Assembly (NCBI RefSeq): GCF_000445445.1
Contig: NZ_ASXP01000002.1
Coordinates: forward strand, 1,131,001 to 1,195,000
DNA length: 64,000 nucleotides
Direction of reading: 5' to 3'
DNA from: Sporomusa ovata DSM 2662
GTDB taxonomy: Bacteria > Bacillota > Negativicutes > Sporomusales > Sporomusaceae
Part shown: positions 41,035 through 49,203 of the stretch, in pieces
Layout of the letters: every line of letters starts with the position of its first letter
How positions within the stretch are numbered: position 1 is the first letter of the stretch
The notes under the pieces: generated by a model
Databases searched by the model: none
Seen by the model: the letters and a program-made list of their open reading frames with translations, nothing else
What the model was told of the DNA's origin: nothing
Program-made: the position numbers and the translations under genes

Positions 41035-42144
41035 TTAGCGATCCTCAACCGCAACCCAGCTTACTTCTTTTTTACCGATGTATTTTGCTCTGGGACGGAG
41101 CAGTTGGTTGTTTTCATGCTGTTCCAGGATATGTGCAAGCCAGCCACTTGTCCGGCTGATAGCAAATATAAGCGTAAATAGATCACGCGGTATTCCCAGA
41201 GAGGTATACACCAGGGCAGAATAAAAATCTACATTTGGCATTAAAGCCTTGCGGTCCTGGACGATAGTTTCGATTTTTAGCGCCATTTCATACCAGCGGG
41301 AGTCTTGTCGCCAATCGGCAAGTTCTTTTGCCAGTGGTCGTAAGTATTTAACGCGAGGGTCACCCTTCTTATATACCCGGTGACCAAAGCCCATTATAAG
41401 TTCGCCGTTTTTTATTTTTTGATCAAGATAGGGCTCTACCCGACTTATGTTACCAATCTCCTCCAGCATAATGGCAACCTGTTCATTAGCATTTCCATGC
41501 AAGGGCCCTTTTAATGTGCCAATAGCAGATACTATACCGGAATAAATATCTGACATTGTAGATACTGTAACGCGGGCAGCAAAAGTGGATGCATTTAATT
41601 CATGCTCGGCGTGCAGGATTAAACAGGTATCTAGGGCTTTAACTGCAATGGGAGCAGGTTTCTCGCCGGTAAGGAGCCAGAGAAAAGTCTCTGCCAGAGA
41701 ATGGGCGGCGATGGTGTTTATTTCAATTGGTTCGAGCCCTTTGCGGATTCTGTCTATGGCTGCCACAATAGCGGCAATTCGTGCCATAATACGGATTGCT
41801 TTGCGGTGATCGGCGCCAAAGGAATGATCCATTACTTCATCATCAAAATGAGTAAGAAAGGATACACAAGTACGAAGTTTGGCCATTGCATTTCCCCAAG
41901 GCGCATATAATTTTAATAGAGCATAAATCTCAGGGGGCAGCTTGGAGTTTTCAGCCATATCTTCCTTCAGTGCTTTTAACTCCAGTCTGTTAGGCAGCCG
42001 TCCATACCATAATAAATAGATGACTTCTTCAAAGGTAGCATTTTTTGTCAGGTCATCTATGGTGTAACCTTGGTAGCGTAGAATACCATCCTCAATGGAG
42101 CAGATCGAAGTTTCACAAGCAATCACATCGGTCATTCCAGCCAT
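41035..42144 (-). CDS. gltA: Citrate synthase
   Basis: The 369-residue protein has the catalytic His in MGFGHRVYK, the Asp in NVDFYSALVY, and the first His in GPLHGNANE. It starts at ATG 42144 after AGAGAGGAG. It is the compact Gram-positive/archaeal type of citrate synthase and probably feeds glutamate synthesis. The first gene of the gltA-acn-icd operon; a Crp-family regulator gene is divergent from it. Confidence 0.93.
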   Translation of the reverse strand: MAGMTDVIACETSICSIEDGILRYQGYTIDDLTKNATFEEVIYLLWYGRLPNRLELKALKEDMAENSKLPPEIYALLKLYAPWGNAMAKLRTCVSFLTHFDDEVMDHSFGADHRKAIRIMARIAAIVAAIDRIRKGLEPIEINTIAAHSLAETFLWLLTGEKPAPIAVKALDTCLILHAEHELNASTFAARVTVSTMSDIYSGIVSAIGTLKGPLHGNANEQVAIMLEEIGNISRVEPYLDQKIKNGELIMGFGHRVYKKGDPRVKYLRPLAKELADWRQDSRWYEMALKIETIVQDRKALMPNVDFYSALVYTSLGIPRDLFTLIFAISRTSGWLAHILEQHENNQLLRPRAKYIGKKEVSWVAVEDR

Positions 42145-42344
42145 TATTTCAGCTCCTCTCTCTTACATTGTGTTTTACTGGAATGCTATACTTATAAGGT
42201 ATAATGCTTTTCATTATAATAGTGATTTCTTAGATAATCAAGTGGTTTATTACAAAATACCGATGTTTATTACCGCAAATACATACCATGTTGCACATTT
42301 GGTTAACTCAAAGGGGACAAAAGTATTGATTGAGAGGAATTATT

Positions 42345-43037
42345 GTGAATTTAAATACAAACGAGGCTGTGGCACTTGTTGAGATATTTCGGCAAGCAAC
42401 TCCCGATTCAATCAGAGCTTTATCAGCTTGTGGCAGGCTGTGTTGCCTGGCGAAGGGGGAACATTTATTTCTTGATAAAGAACCGGTAGAACACCTTTAT
42501 ATTGTTATCAATGGCTTTGTCACACTCTATACAGTTGACCTTCAGGGGGAGAAAAAAGTCATCTTTCTTTTAGATAAAGGAAAACTTATTAATGAGGCGG
42601 TTTTGCAAGGGCTTCCTGCCTCTATCAATTGCGAAGTATTTGAGGAAGCACAAGTTCTTTGTTTTGACAGGCAGGATTTCCTGCGTATTATGGAACAGGA
42701 TTTCGCACTTACAAAAAGCGTGTTAGATTCTCTTGCCATGAAGGTCCGGCGACTTTATCGCCAAATGAAAAACACTCCTAACTCTGTGCGTGGTGATAAA
42801 CGTATTGCTGCTAAACTGTGGAAGCTGTCCAGGGATTACGGGGTTCCCTGCGCAAGCGGAACCAAAATTAAGATGGATTTGAGTATTACTTATCTTGCGG
42901 ATATGCTGGGTTCCAGGCGTGAAACAGTTTCGCGTCAGTTAAAAATTTTGGCCGGACAAGGGTTGATTCAAGTAAATGATGGTCAAATTACGATACCAGA
43001 CCGTGAAAAACTTTCAAAATATTTCAAGCTGCCGTGA
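42345..43037 (+). CDS. Crp/Fnr-family transcription regulator upstream of asrABC
   Basis: GTG 42345 is chosen (GAGAGGAA about 6 bases upstream). The 230-residue protein has a cNMP-like sensor domain (GEHLFLDKEPVEHLYIVINGFV) and a C-terminal helix-turn-helix (SITYLADMLGSRRETVSRQLKILAGQGLI). Cysteines (CGRLCCLAKG) near the N-terminus could bind a cluster or a thiol signal. It lies divergent to gltA and just before asrA, so it may control sulfite reduction. Confidence 0.85.
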   Translation: MNLNTNEAVALVEIFRQATPDSIRALSACGRLCCLAKGEHLFLDKEPVEHLYIVINGFVTLYTVDLQGEKKVIFLLDKGKLINEAVLQGLPASINCEVFEEAQVLCFDRQDFLRIMEQDFALTKSVLDSLAMKVRRLYRQMKNTPNSVRGDKRIAAKLWKLSRDYGVPCASGTKIKMDLSITYLADMLGSRRETVSRQLKILAGQGLIQVNDGQITIPDREKLSKYFKLP

Positions 43038-43058
43038 TTTTAGTCACGGCAGCTTTTT
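43026..43058 (+). terminator. Intrinsic terminator overlapping the regulator stop
   Basis: AAGCTGCCGTGA (43026-43037) pairs perfectly with TCACGGCAGCTT (43044-43055), followed by T residues. The TGA stop codon is part of the stem. Confidence 0.85.
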
Positions 43059-43146
43059 ATATCTCAGGGTACACTTAGATTGTTAAAAAATACACAAGTA
43101 CGGATTGGCATTCCATACTACGTCAAGCAAAAAGGAAGGTGTAAAC

Positions 43147-44169
43147 ATGGGCTATTGTTTGGATAAAGCGGGGTTCAATCAGGTATTACAAGCGTTGTCC
43201 CGGGAAAATGTTATTTATGCTCCCAAGCTATTTAAGGATGGGGGCAGTTTCTCCGATACGGATCGCATTCGTTACGGGGAAATTCAAACAGTGGAAGAAA
43301 TTATCTTTGATCGTAAATCAGAGTATTCTTTTAAAGAAGTACTGCTGCCACTGTCACAGACTTTGTTTTTCTTTACCGAAGATGCGGTAAAGGAAGCTGA
43401 TGCTCCGCACAAGGGGGCAATTATCCTATTGCGCAGTTGTGATTTGCATGCGGTCAAACGGCTTGATACGATTTATCTGGAAAATGGCGGCGAAGATTAC
43501 TATTATAAGCGGTTACGGGAAAAAGTAAAGTTCATTTTGCTTGGCTGTCAGCACTCGTTTGAAAACTGTTTTTGCGTCGATATGGGAACAAACCAAACTG
43601 CTGATTATGATGCTTACCTTGAAATGAAGAATGACAAGGTATATGTGGATAATCATAATGAAGCATGGGACGCTGCATTGGCAGCTCGCAGCACGGGGAC
43701 ACCTGTTGTAATTCCTGCCTATGTAACCCAAAATGAGACTCGTGTCCATATTCCGGAGGGGATTACGCTGGATGTAATGCATTCCAAAATGTGGGATGAG
43801 TATGACAGCCGCTGCATAAATTGTGGTCGCTGCAACTTCGTCTGCCCCACCTGCACCTGTTTTACCATGCAGGATATATTCTACACCGATAATGGCAATG
43901 CCGGCGAAAGGCGCCGGGTGTGGGCAGCCTGTATGGTGGATGGCTTTACTGAAGTTGCCGGCGGCGGCTCATACCGTAAGAAAAATGGCCAGAGAATGCG
44001 CTTTAAGGTATTGCACAAAGTATATGATTATAAAAAACGAAATGGCTATCATATGTGCGTAGGCTGTGGACGTTGTGACGACATCTGCCCGGAGTATATT
44101 TCTTTTTCTAATTCCATAAATAAACTGGCTGATTCTAGTAAGGAGGTGGCGGAAAATGCTGGTAAATGA
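43147..44169 (+). CDS. asrA: Anaerobic sulfite reductase subunit A
   Basis: ATG 43147 has AAGGAAGG upstream. The 340-residue protein has AsrA features: SCDLHAVKRLD in the N-terminal half and two [4Fe-4S] ferredoxin motifs at the C-terminus (CINCGRCNFVCPTC and CVGCGRCDDICPEY). It transfers electrons within the AsrABC NADH-dependent sulfite reductase. It overlaps asrB by 14 bases. Confidence 0.93.
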   Translation: MGYCLDKAGFNQVLQALSRENVIYAPKLFKDGGSFSDTDRIRYGEIQTVEEIIFDRKSEYSFKEVLLPLSQTLFFFTEDAVKEADAPHKGAIILLRSCDLHAVKRLDTIYLENGGEDYYYKRLREKVKFILLGCQHSFENCFCVDMGTNQTADYDAYLEMKNDKVYVDNHNEAWDAALAARSTGTPVVIPAYVTQNETRVHIPEGITLDVMHSKMWDEYDSRCINCGRCNFVCPTCTCFTMQDIFYTDNGNAGERRRVWAACMVDGFTEVAGGGSYRKKNGQRMRFKVLHKVYDYKKRNGYHMCVGCGRCDDICPEYISFSNSINKLADSSKEVAENAGK

Positions 44170-44950
44170 GTACCTTCCCTTCTTGTCTGAGATCAAGAAG
44201 GTTATCAAGCACACCGATATCGAATATACCTTTCGCCTAACTTATGAGGGGGCTGTGAAACCAGGACAGTTTTTTGAAGTTTCTATCCCGAAGTATGGCG
44301 AAGCGCCCATTTCAATCAGCGGTATTGGCGAGGGGACAGTAGATTTGACCATCCGCCGGGTGGGTAAGGTTACTAATGAGATTTTTGAGCGTTATGTTGG
44401 TGATAAACTGTTTATGCGCGGTCCTTACGGCAACGGTTTTGACATCAACAACTATAAGGGCAAAGAGCTTGTTATAATTGCCGGAGGAACAGGACTTTCC
44501 CCGGTAAAAGGTGTGGTTGACTATTTTGCCAATCATAGTGAAGAAACACAAGGCATGACGCTGATAGCAGGATTTAAGACACCACAGGATATTTTATTTC
44601 TTGAAGATTTCGGCCGTTGGCAGCAAATGCTGGAGGTTATTTTGACGGTGGACTGTGCAGAAGGCGACACTGCCTGTCAGATTGGTTTGGTTACTCAATA
44701 TATTCCAGAGCTTACGCTGAAAAATGTTGCTGAGGCAGTTGCCATTGTGGTTGGTCCGCCGATGATGATGAAGTTCACTACTCAGGGACTGTTGGATCGA
44801 GGATTTCGTGAGGAAAACATGTGGATTTCCCATGAACGGAAAATGTGCTGCGGTATTGGAAAATGCGGTCACTGTAAAATTGATGATACCTATGTTTGCC
44901 TTGACGGGCCGGTATTCAACTATATAAAGGGCCGGCAGTTGCTTGATTAG
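44156..44950 (+). CDS. asrB: Anaerobic sulfite reductase subunit B
   Basis: The 264-residue protein is a ferredoxin-NADP reductase-like flavoprotein: an N-terminal FAD domain (PGQFFEVSIP), an NAD domain (IIAGGTGLSPVKGV), and a C-terminal [2Fe-2S]-type cysteine set (CCGIGKCGHC, then C). It oxidises NADH and passes electrons to AsrA and AsrC. AAGGAGGTG precedes ATG 44156. Confidence 0.93.
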   Translation: MLVNEYLPFLSEIKKVIKHTDIEYTFRLTYEGAVKPGQFFEVSIPKYGEAPISISGIGEGTVDLTIRRVGKVTNEIFERYVGDKLFMRGPYGNGFDINNYKGKELVIIAGGTGLSPVKGVVDYFANHSEETQGMTLIAGFKTPQDILFLEDFGRWQQMLEVILTVDCAEGDTACQIGLVTQYIPELTLKNVAEAVAIVVGPPMMMKFTTQGLLDRGFREENMWISHERKMCCGIGKCGHCKIDDTYVCLDGPVFNYIKGRQLLD

Positions 44951-44965
44951 AAGGGAGGGTTTCAA

Positions 44966-45928
44966 ATGGATGTCAATACCAAAAAGCTGAAGAAGAATGC
45001 GTTTCGGGTGACAAAACACAGAGGGCTGACAGCTGCCCGGATTCGGATTCCAGGTGGATATCTGGAAGCAAAATATTTAGCTATGGTTCAACATATCGCC
45101 GAAACCTGCGGTAACGGCATTGTTACTATTACAACTCGGCAGGGTTTTGAAATTCCGGGGATCAAATTTGAAGATATGCCTAAGGTCAATGAATTGCTTC
45201 AACCCATTATCGCAGGACTAGAGATAAACCAAGAGATTGAGGGGCAAGGCTATAGTGCGTCAGGTACAAGAAATGTTGTGGCCTGTGTGGGCAATAATGT
45301 ATGCCCGTATGCCTGTTACAACACCGCCGCATTTGCGCAGCGGATTGAAAAAGCAATTTTCCCCAATGACCTGCATTTTAAGGTGGCGCTTACTGGCTGT
45401 CCGAATGACTGTGCAAAAATAAGAATGCATGATTTTGGTATTATGGGTATGACCTTGCCTCACTATGACACCAATCGCTGTGTTAGTTGCGGAGCCTGTG
45501 TGAAAGCGTGCAACAAAAAATCAGTAAGTGCGCTGGATACAGTGAATTTCAAGGTAGCGCGTGATACCAAGAAATGTATCGGCTGTGGCGAGTGTGTGCT
45601 GAATTGCCCGACAGGCGCCTGGGCGCGCAGCCATGAAAAATACTATCGGTTAACGATTTTCGGCAGAACAGGCAAGAAAAATCCCCGTTTGGGTGAAGAC
45701 TTCATTAAATGGGCAGATGAAGCCAGCATTATAAAAATTATTTGCAATACCTATGCTTATGTAAAAAATTACATTGATCCGTCCGCACCCGGCGGCAAGG
45801 AGCATATTGGATACATTGTGGGCAGAACAGGTTTTGAAGAATTTAAAAAATGGGTGCTGAAAGATGTTCATCTCCCTGAAAAAGCGGAAGTATGCACCCC
45901 TATTTACTGGCAAGGTGTTACCTATTGA
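44966..45928 (+). CDS. asrC: Anaerobic sulfite reductase subunit C (siroheme)
   Basis: The 320-residue protein has a ferrodoxin-like N-terminal half, the siroheme-[4Fe-4S] cysteine motifs (CVGNNVCPYAC and TGCPNDCAK) and a two-cluster ferredoxin (CVSCGACVKAC, CIGCGECVLNC). It carries the catalytic site that reduces sulfite to sulfide. The last gene of the asr operon, followed by a terminator. Confidence 0.93.
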   Translation: MDVNTKKLKKNAFRVTKHRGLTAARIRIPGGYLEAKYLAMVQHIAETCGNGIVTITTRQGFEIPGIKFEDMPKVNELLQPIIAGLEINQEIEGQGYSASGTRNVVACVGNNVCPYACYNTAAFAQRIEKAIFPNDLHFKVALTGCPNDCAKIRMHDFGIMGMTLPHYDTNRCVSCGACVKACNKKSVSALDTVNFKVARDTKKCIGCGECVLNCPTGAWARSHEKYYRLTIFGRTGKKNPRLGEDFIKWADEASIIKIICNTYAYVKNYIDPSAPGGKEHIGYIVGRTGFEEFKKWVLKDVHLPEKAEVCTPIYWQGVTY

Positions 45929-46003
45929 TCCTTCTGGGCAACATGTCATCGCGGTAATTGCTATATTGAAGTAAGTTGATTGGCGCAAGCCATGTTTGCT
46001 GAT

Positions 46004-46038
46004 AGCCGCCTAAAACGTAATGTTTTAAGCGGCTATTT
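46004..46038 (+). terminator. Intrinsic terminator after asrC
   Basis: AGCCGCCTAAAAC (46004-46016) pairs with GTTTTAAGCGGCT (46022-46034) and is followed by ATTTTATTT. Confidence 0.8.
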
Positions 46039-46170
46039 TATTTCGTTCGCCGCTGGTAAATCAGTAGTATAATAAGTGCATGAGAAACAGCGCACCTAAC
46101 TAAGCCATCTTGTACTTTAAGTGACGATATGTATAAAGGGTTTTCAAAAACAATTACTGGAGGGTCGGAT

Positions 46171-46608
46171 ATGATATCGATAGAAAGCATTCAGTTAGCA
46201 GATCTGCAGCAGTATGCACTGCTTTGTAATACGCTTTTTGGATCTCAAACCAATATGGTTCAGTTAGAAAAAACAGTTAAGAAAATTGTTAGTAACCCGG
46301 ACTATCTTTTAGTTGGAGCAAAGGATGAGAACAAACAATTACTGGGAGCTGTAACGGGTATTACATGCATGGATACAGTGGGTGAATGCCGACCTTTTAT
46401 GGTGCTTGAGAACCTTGTTGTGAGTGAAAAAAGTCGCAGGCAGGGAGTGGGGAAGCAGCTAGTAAGTTATATCGAAAATAATGCTCGTGAACAAAATTGT
46501 TACTTTGTTATGCTTATGTCGCTGGTTAAGAGGACGGAAGCCCATATGTTCTACGAAGCTATCGGGTACTCAAAGAACATAGCACAAGGATATAAAAAAT
46601 ATTTGTAG
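46171..46608 (+). CDS. GNAT-family N-acetyltransferase
   Basis: ATG 46171 has GGAGGG 6 bases upstream. The 145-residue protein shows the acetyl-CoA binding motif SRRQGVGKQLVSYIE (RxxGxG/A), a preceding beta strand FMVLENLVVSE, and the C-terminal FYEAIGYSK. Substrate unknown. It stands alone after the asr terminator. Confidence 0.85.
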   Translation: MISIESIQLADLQQYALLCNTLFGSQTNMVQLEKTVKKIVSNPDYLLVGAKDENKQLLGAVTGITCMDTVGECRPFMVLENLVVSEKSRRQGVGKQLVSYIENNAREQNCYFVMLMSLVKRTEAHMFYEAIGYSKNIAQGYKKYL

Positions 46609-46722
46609 GGTGTATCCCAGTTCAATACAAATATCCAAATAATAAATAGTACTTTGCAGGACATGCCTGTTTTTTGTCGAATTTTACCTACCAGTAATTT
46701 ATGCGAAGAGGTGTTAAGAATC

Positions 46723-47124
46723 GTGGTATTGTGGAAAGATGAATATAATGTTGGTATTCCTGCTATAGATGAACAACATAAAAAGTTATTTGATATTGCT
46801 AATCGCATCAGTGAATTACTGGCAAATGAGTTATTAGTTGATAAGTACGACCATATTATAGCTGTACTAGACGAATTACGTGACTATACGGTTGAACATT
46901 TTGCTGCCGAAGAAGACTATATGCTGAAGCACAAATATCGTAAGTTTCTCTCCCACAAAGTACTTCACCATGAATTTATTGAAAAAATAAATACCGTCGA
47001 TTTAAACCAAATTGATAATGAACAAAATTTATATTTAAAAGAGATATTGAACTATGTTACAGAATGGCTGATTTCTCACATATTGCAAGAAGACAAACAG
47101 ATTACCGGATTATCTGAAAAATAA
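46723..47124 (+). CDS. Bacteriohemerythrin
   Basis: GTG 46723 gives a normal hemerythrin start (VLWKDEYNVGI); the upstream in-frame ATG adds an unrelated extension. The 133-residue protein has all the di-iron ligands: His in DEQHKKLF, HF..EE in VEHFAAEEDYM, H...H in HKVLHHEFI, and His/Asp in SHILQEDK. It binds O2 or NO and may scavenge them near oxygen-sensitive enzymes. Confidence 0.88.
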   Translation: MVLWKDEYNVGIPAIDEQHKKLFDIANRISELLANELLVDKYDHIIAVLDELRDYTVEHFAAEEDYMLKHKYRKFLSHKVLHHEFIEKINTVDLNQIDNEQNLYLKEILNYVTEWLISHILQEDKQITGLSEK

Positions 47125-47418
47125 TAGGAAGTGACTTGCAGGGACGGTTTTTGCAGGGTTCAATCGGAAGTTTTGCGCGCAAAATTTTTATTTGCCACAG
47201 AAGGCGTATATCAATATTTTTGCGTAAAACATATCTTGGTATAGTTGCTTTTGGGTAGGGCATGAGTTAAAATAATAAGTAATTGTATACGTAGAGTTTT
47301 GGAGGAGCCTGTCGCTTATGGGCTTCTTTTTGCATTTTTGGTGATTGTTTAGGGTGCGGAAAGTTAATAATAAAGGAATGATAGAGAAAAACACATGAAC
47401 AAGTAAAGGAGATTTTAT

Positions 47419-48705
47419 ATGGAAAAGTCCCTAGTCGCTATTGCGATTTTTTTGGTGGCATATGTTTTAATTATTTCGGAAAAAATTCATCGCACCGTCA
47501 TCGCGTTAGCAGGTGCCATCTTATTGATTCTGTTTCAGGTCATTAGCCAGGAAACTGCGTTTCATCACATTGATTTTAATACAATCGGGCTTTTAACCGG
47601 GATGATGCTTTTGGTTGGGATTGTAAGTCAAACAGGGTTGTTTACATATTTATCAATATGGTCAGCTAAAAAAGTTAATGCTGAACCAATTAAAATACTT
47701 GTTGTGATTGGTATTTTAACAGCCGTAGCTTCTGCCTTATTAGATAATGTGACAACTGTGCTGTTGGTGGTTCCTGTTGTTTTCAGTATTACCAAGCTGT
47801 TGGAGATTTCGCCCATGCCGTATCTGTTTACGGTAATTCTTACTTCAAATATAGGTGGTACGGCAACTCTTATTGGTGACCCACCCAATATTATGATTGG
47901 GAGTGCAGTGAAAGAGTTAACATTTGCAGCTTTTGTTAACAATTTAGCAGCAATTTCATTGTTTATTCTGGCCATTACGCTAGTTTTGTTAGTGTTTTTT
48001 TACCGTAAAGGTCTGGTCACGACAGAAGAACTTAAGGCCAAAATGATGGCACTAGATGAAAGAAAGCAAATTAAGGACATTTTACTGCTCAAGAAATCTT
48101 TGTTTGTGTTGTTTCTAACCATCGCGGGCTTCTCAGTACACCAGGTTCTTCATTTAGAATCGGCGACGGTAGCTTTATCGGGGGCACTTTTATTGTTGCT
48201 GATGACTTATGCTAACTCGGAGCATGAGCTAGAACGGATTTTTCATAAAGTTGAATGGTTAACAATCTTTTTCTTTGTAGGGTTGTTTGTACTTGTTTCA
48301 GGATTAATTGAGACAGGGGTCATTTCATTGCTCGCCAAAGACATGCTCCAGCTAACGGCAGGCAAGCCAGTTGCTACTGCCATGGTGATTTTATGGCTGA
48401 GTGCCCTTGCTTCGGCTTTCGTGGATAATATACCTTTTGTAGCGACGATGATACCGATGATTAAAGAAATGGGGATTATGGGGGTTACTAATATCGAGAC
48501 TCTATGGTGGAGTTTGGCTTTAGGAGCATGCTTAGGGGGAAATGGTACATTAATTGGTGCAAGTGCCAATGTGATCGTCGCTGGTCTAGCTGCTCAAAAT
48601 GGTTATACTATTTCATTTATGAAATATTTCAAGGTGGCATTTCCTTTAATGCTATTATCTATTGTGATTTCAAGTGTATATATTTATGTAAGATATCTTC
48701 TATAG
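47419..48705 (+). CDS. ArsB/NhaD-family ion permease
   Basis: The 428-residue protein has about 11-12 membrane segments and the IT-superfamily repeats with DNVTTVLL...GGTATLIGDPPNI in the first half and DNIPFVAT...GGNGTLIGASAN in the second. These are the conserved elements of ArsB/NhaD/P-protein carriers. Substrate (Na+, arsenite or an organic anion) cannot be decided; no arsR is nearby. ATG 47419 follows AAAGGAG. Confidence 0.85.
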   Translation: MEKSLVAIAIFLVAYVLIISEKIHRTVIALAGAILLILFQVISQETAFHHIDFNTIGLLTGMMLLVGIVSQTGLFTYLSIWSAKKVNAEPIKILVVIGILTAVASALLDNVTTVLLVVPVVFSITKLLEISPMPYLFTVILTSNIGGTATLIGDPPNIMIGSAVKELTFAAFVNNLAAISLFILAITLVLLVFFYRKGLVTTEELKAKMMALDERKQIKDILLLKKSLFVLFLTIAGFSVHQVLHLESATVALSGALLLLLMTYANSEHELERIFHKVEWLTIFFFVGLFVLVSGLIETGVISLLAKDMLQLTAGKPVATAMVILWLSALASAFVDNIPFVATMIPMIKEMGIMGVTNIETLWWSLALGACLGGNGTLIGASANVIVAGLAAQNGYTISFMKYFKVAFPLMLLSIVISSVYIYVRYLL

Positions 48706-48740
48706 AAAGGGATCCGAAGGGGATAGCCCCTCAATAAAAA

Positions 48741-48785
48741 AGACTGTAACTGACCTGTTTTTAGCGGTCAGTTGCAGTCTTTTTG
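48741..48785 (+). terminator. Intrinsic terminator after the permease
   Basis: AGACTGTAACTGACC (48741-48755) pairs with GGTCAGTTGCAGTCT (48766-48780), followed by TTTTT. Confidence 0.88.
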
Positions 48786-48790
48786 CGAGG

Positions 48791-48806
48791 TACCACAGGG
48801 GTGGTA
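48791..48806. promoter_or_regulatory. CsoR-type operator
   Basis: TACCAC-AGGG-GTGGTA is a perfect 6-4-6 inverted repeat with the TACC...GGTA/G-tract character of Cu(I)-CsoR operators. A second, partial copy (ATAC...AGGGGTAT) lies at 48868-48884, just before csoR. Confidence 0.6.
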
Positions 48807-48902
48807 TATTTCGAAGAAAAATCCTAAACATAAGTGTTGACGAAAGATAAGTGTAAGTCTAAAATAAATACTGTACAGGGGTATCGTATATGGAGGATTA
48901 TA

Positions 48903-49172
48903 ATGCTAAATGAACGTGAAATAACAGATGTTAAAAAGAGACTGCGCCGAATTGGCGGGCAGATCAATGGAATTGAGAAGATGATTGATGATAGACGCTA
49001 CTGCGTGGATGTGCTGCAGCAAATTATGGCCGCCCGGGCGGCGCTCAATCAAGTTGCGCTTGTTATGATTGAAAGCCATACGAAAAGTTGTGTGGTTAAT
49101 GCTATAATGGAAAATCGAACGGAAGAGGCTGTCGATGAGTTAATGGGCGTTTTATCTAAGTTTACAAAATGA
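48903..49172 (+). CDS. csoR: Copper-sensing repressor CsoR
   Basis: ATG 48903 has GGAGGAT upstream. The 89-residue all-helical protein has the Cu(I) ligand triad C-H-C: Cys in RRYCVDVLQQI, His and Cys in ESHTKSCV. Apo-CsoR represses copA; Cu(I) binding releases it. It is the first gene of csoR-copA-copZ. Confidence 0.9.
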   Translation: MLNEREITDVKKRLRRIGGQINGIEKMIDDRRYCVDVLQQIMAARAALNQVALVMIESHTKSCVVNAIMENRTEEAVDELMGVLSKFTK

Positions 49173-49203
49173 GATAAGTCTACGATTGAAGGAGGAAAGG
49201 GAT

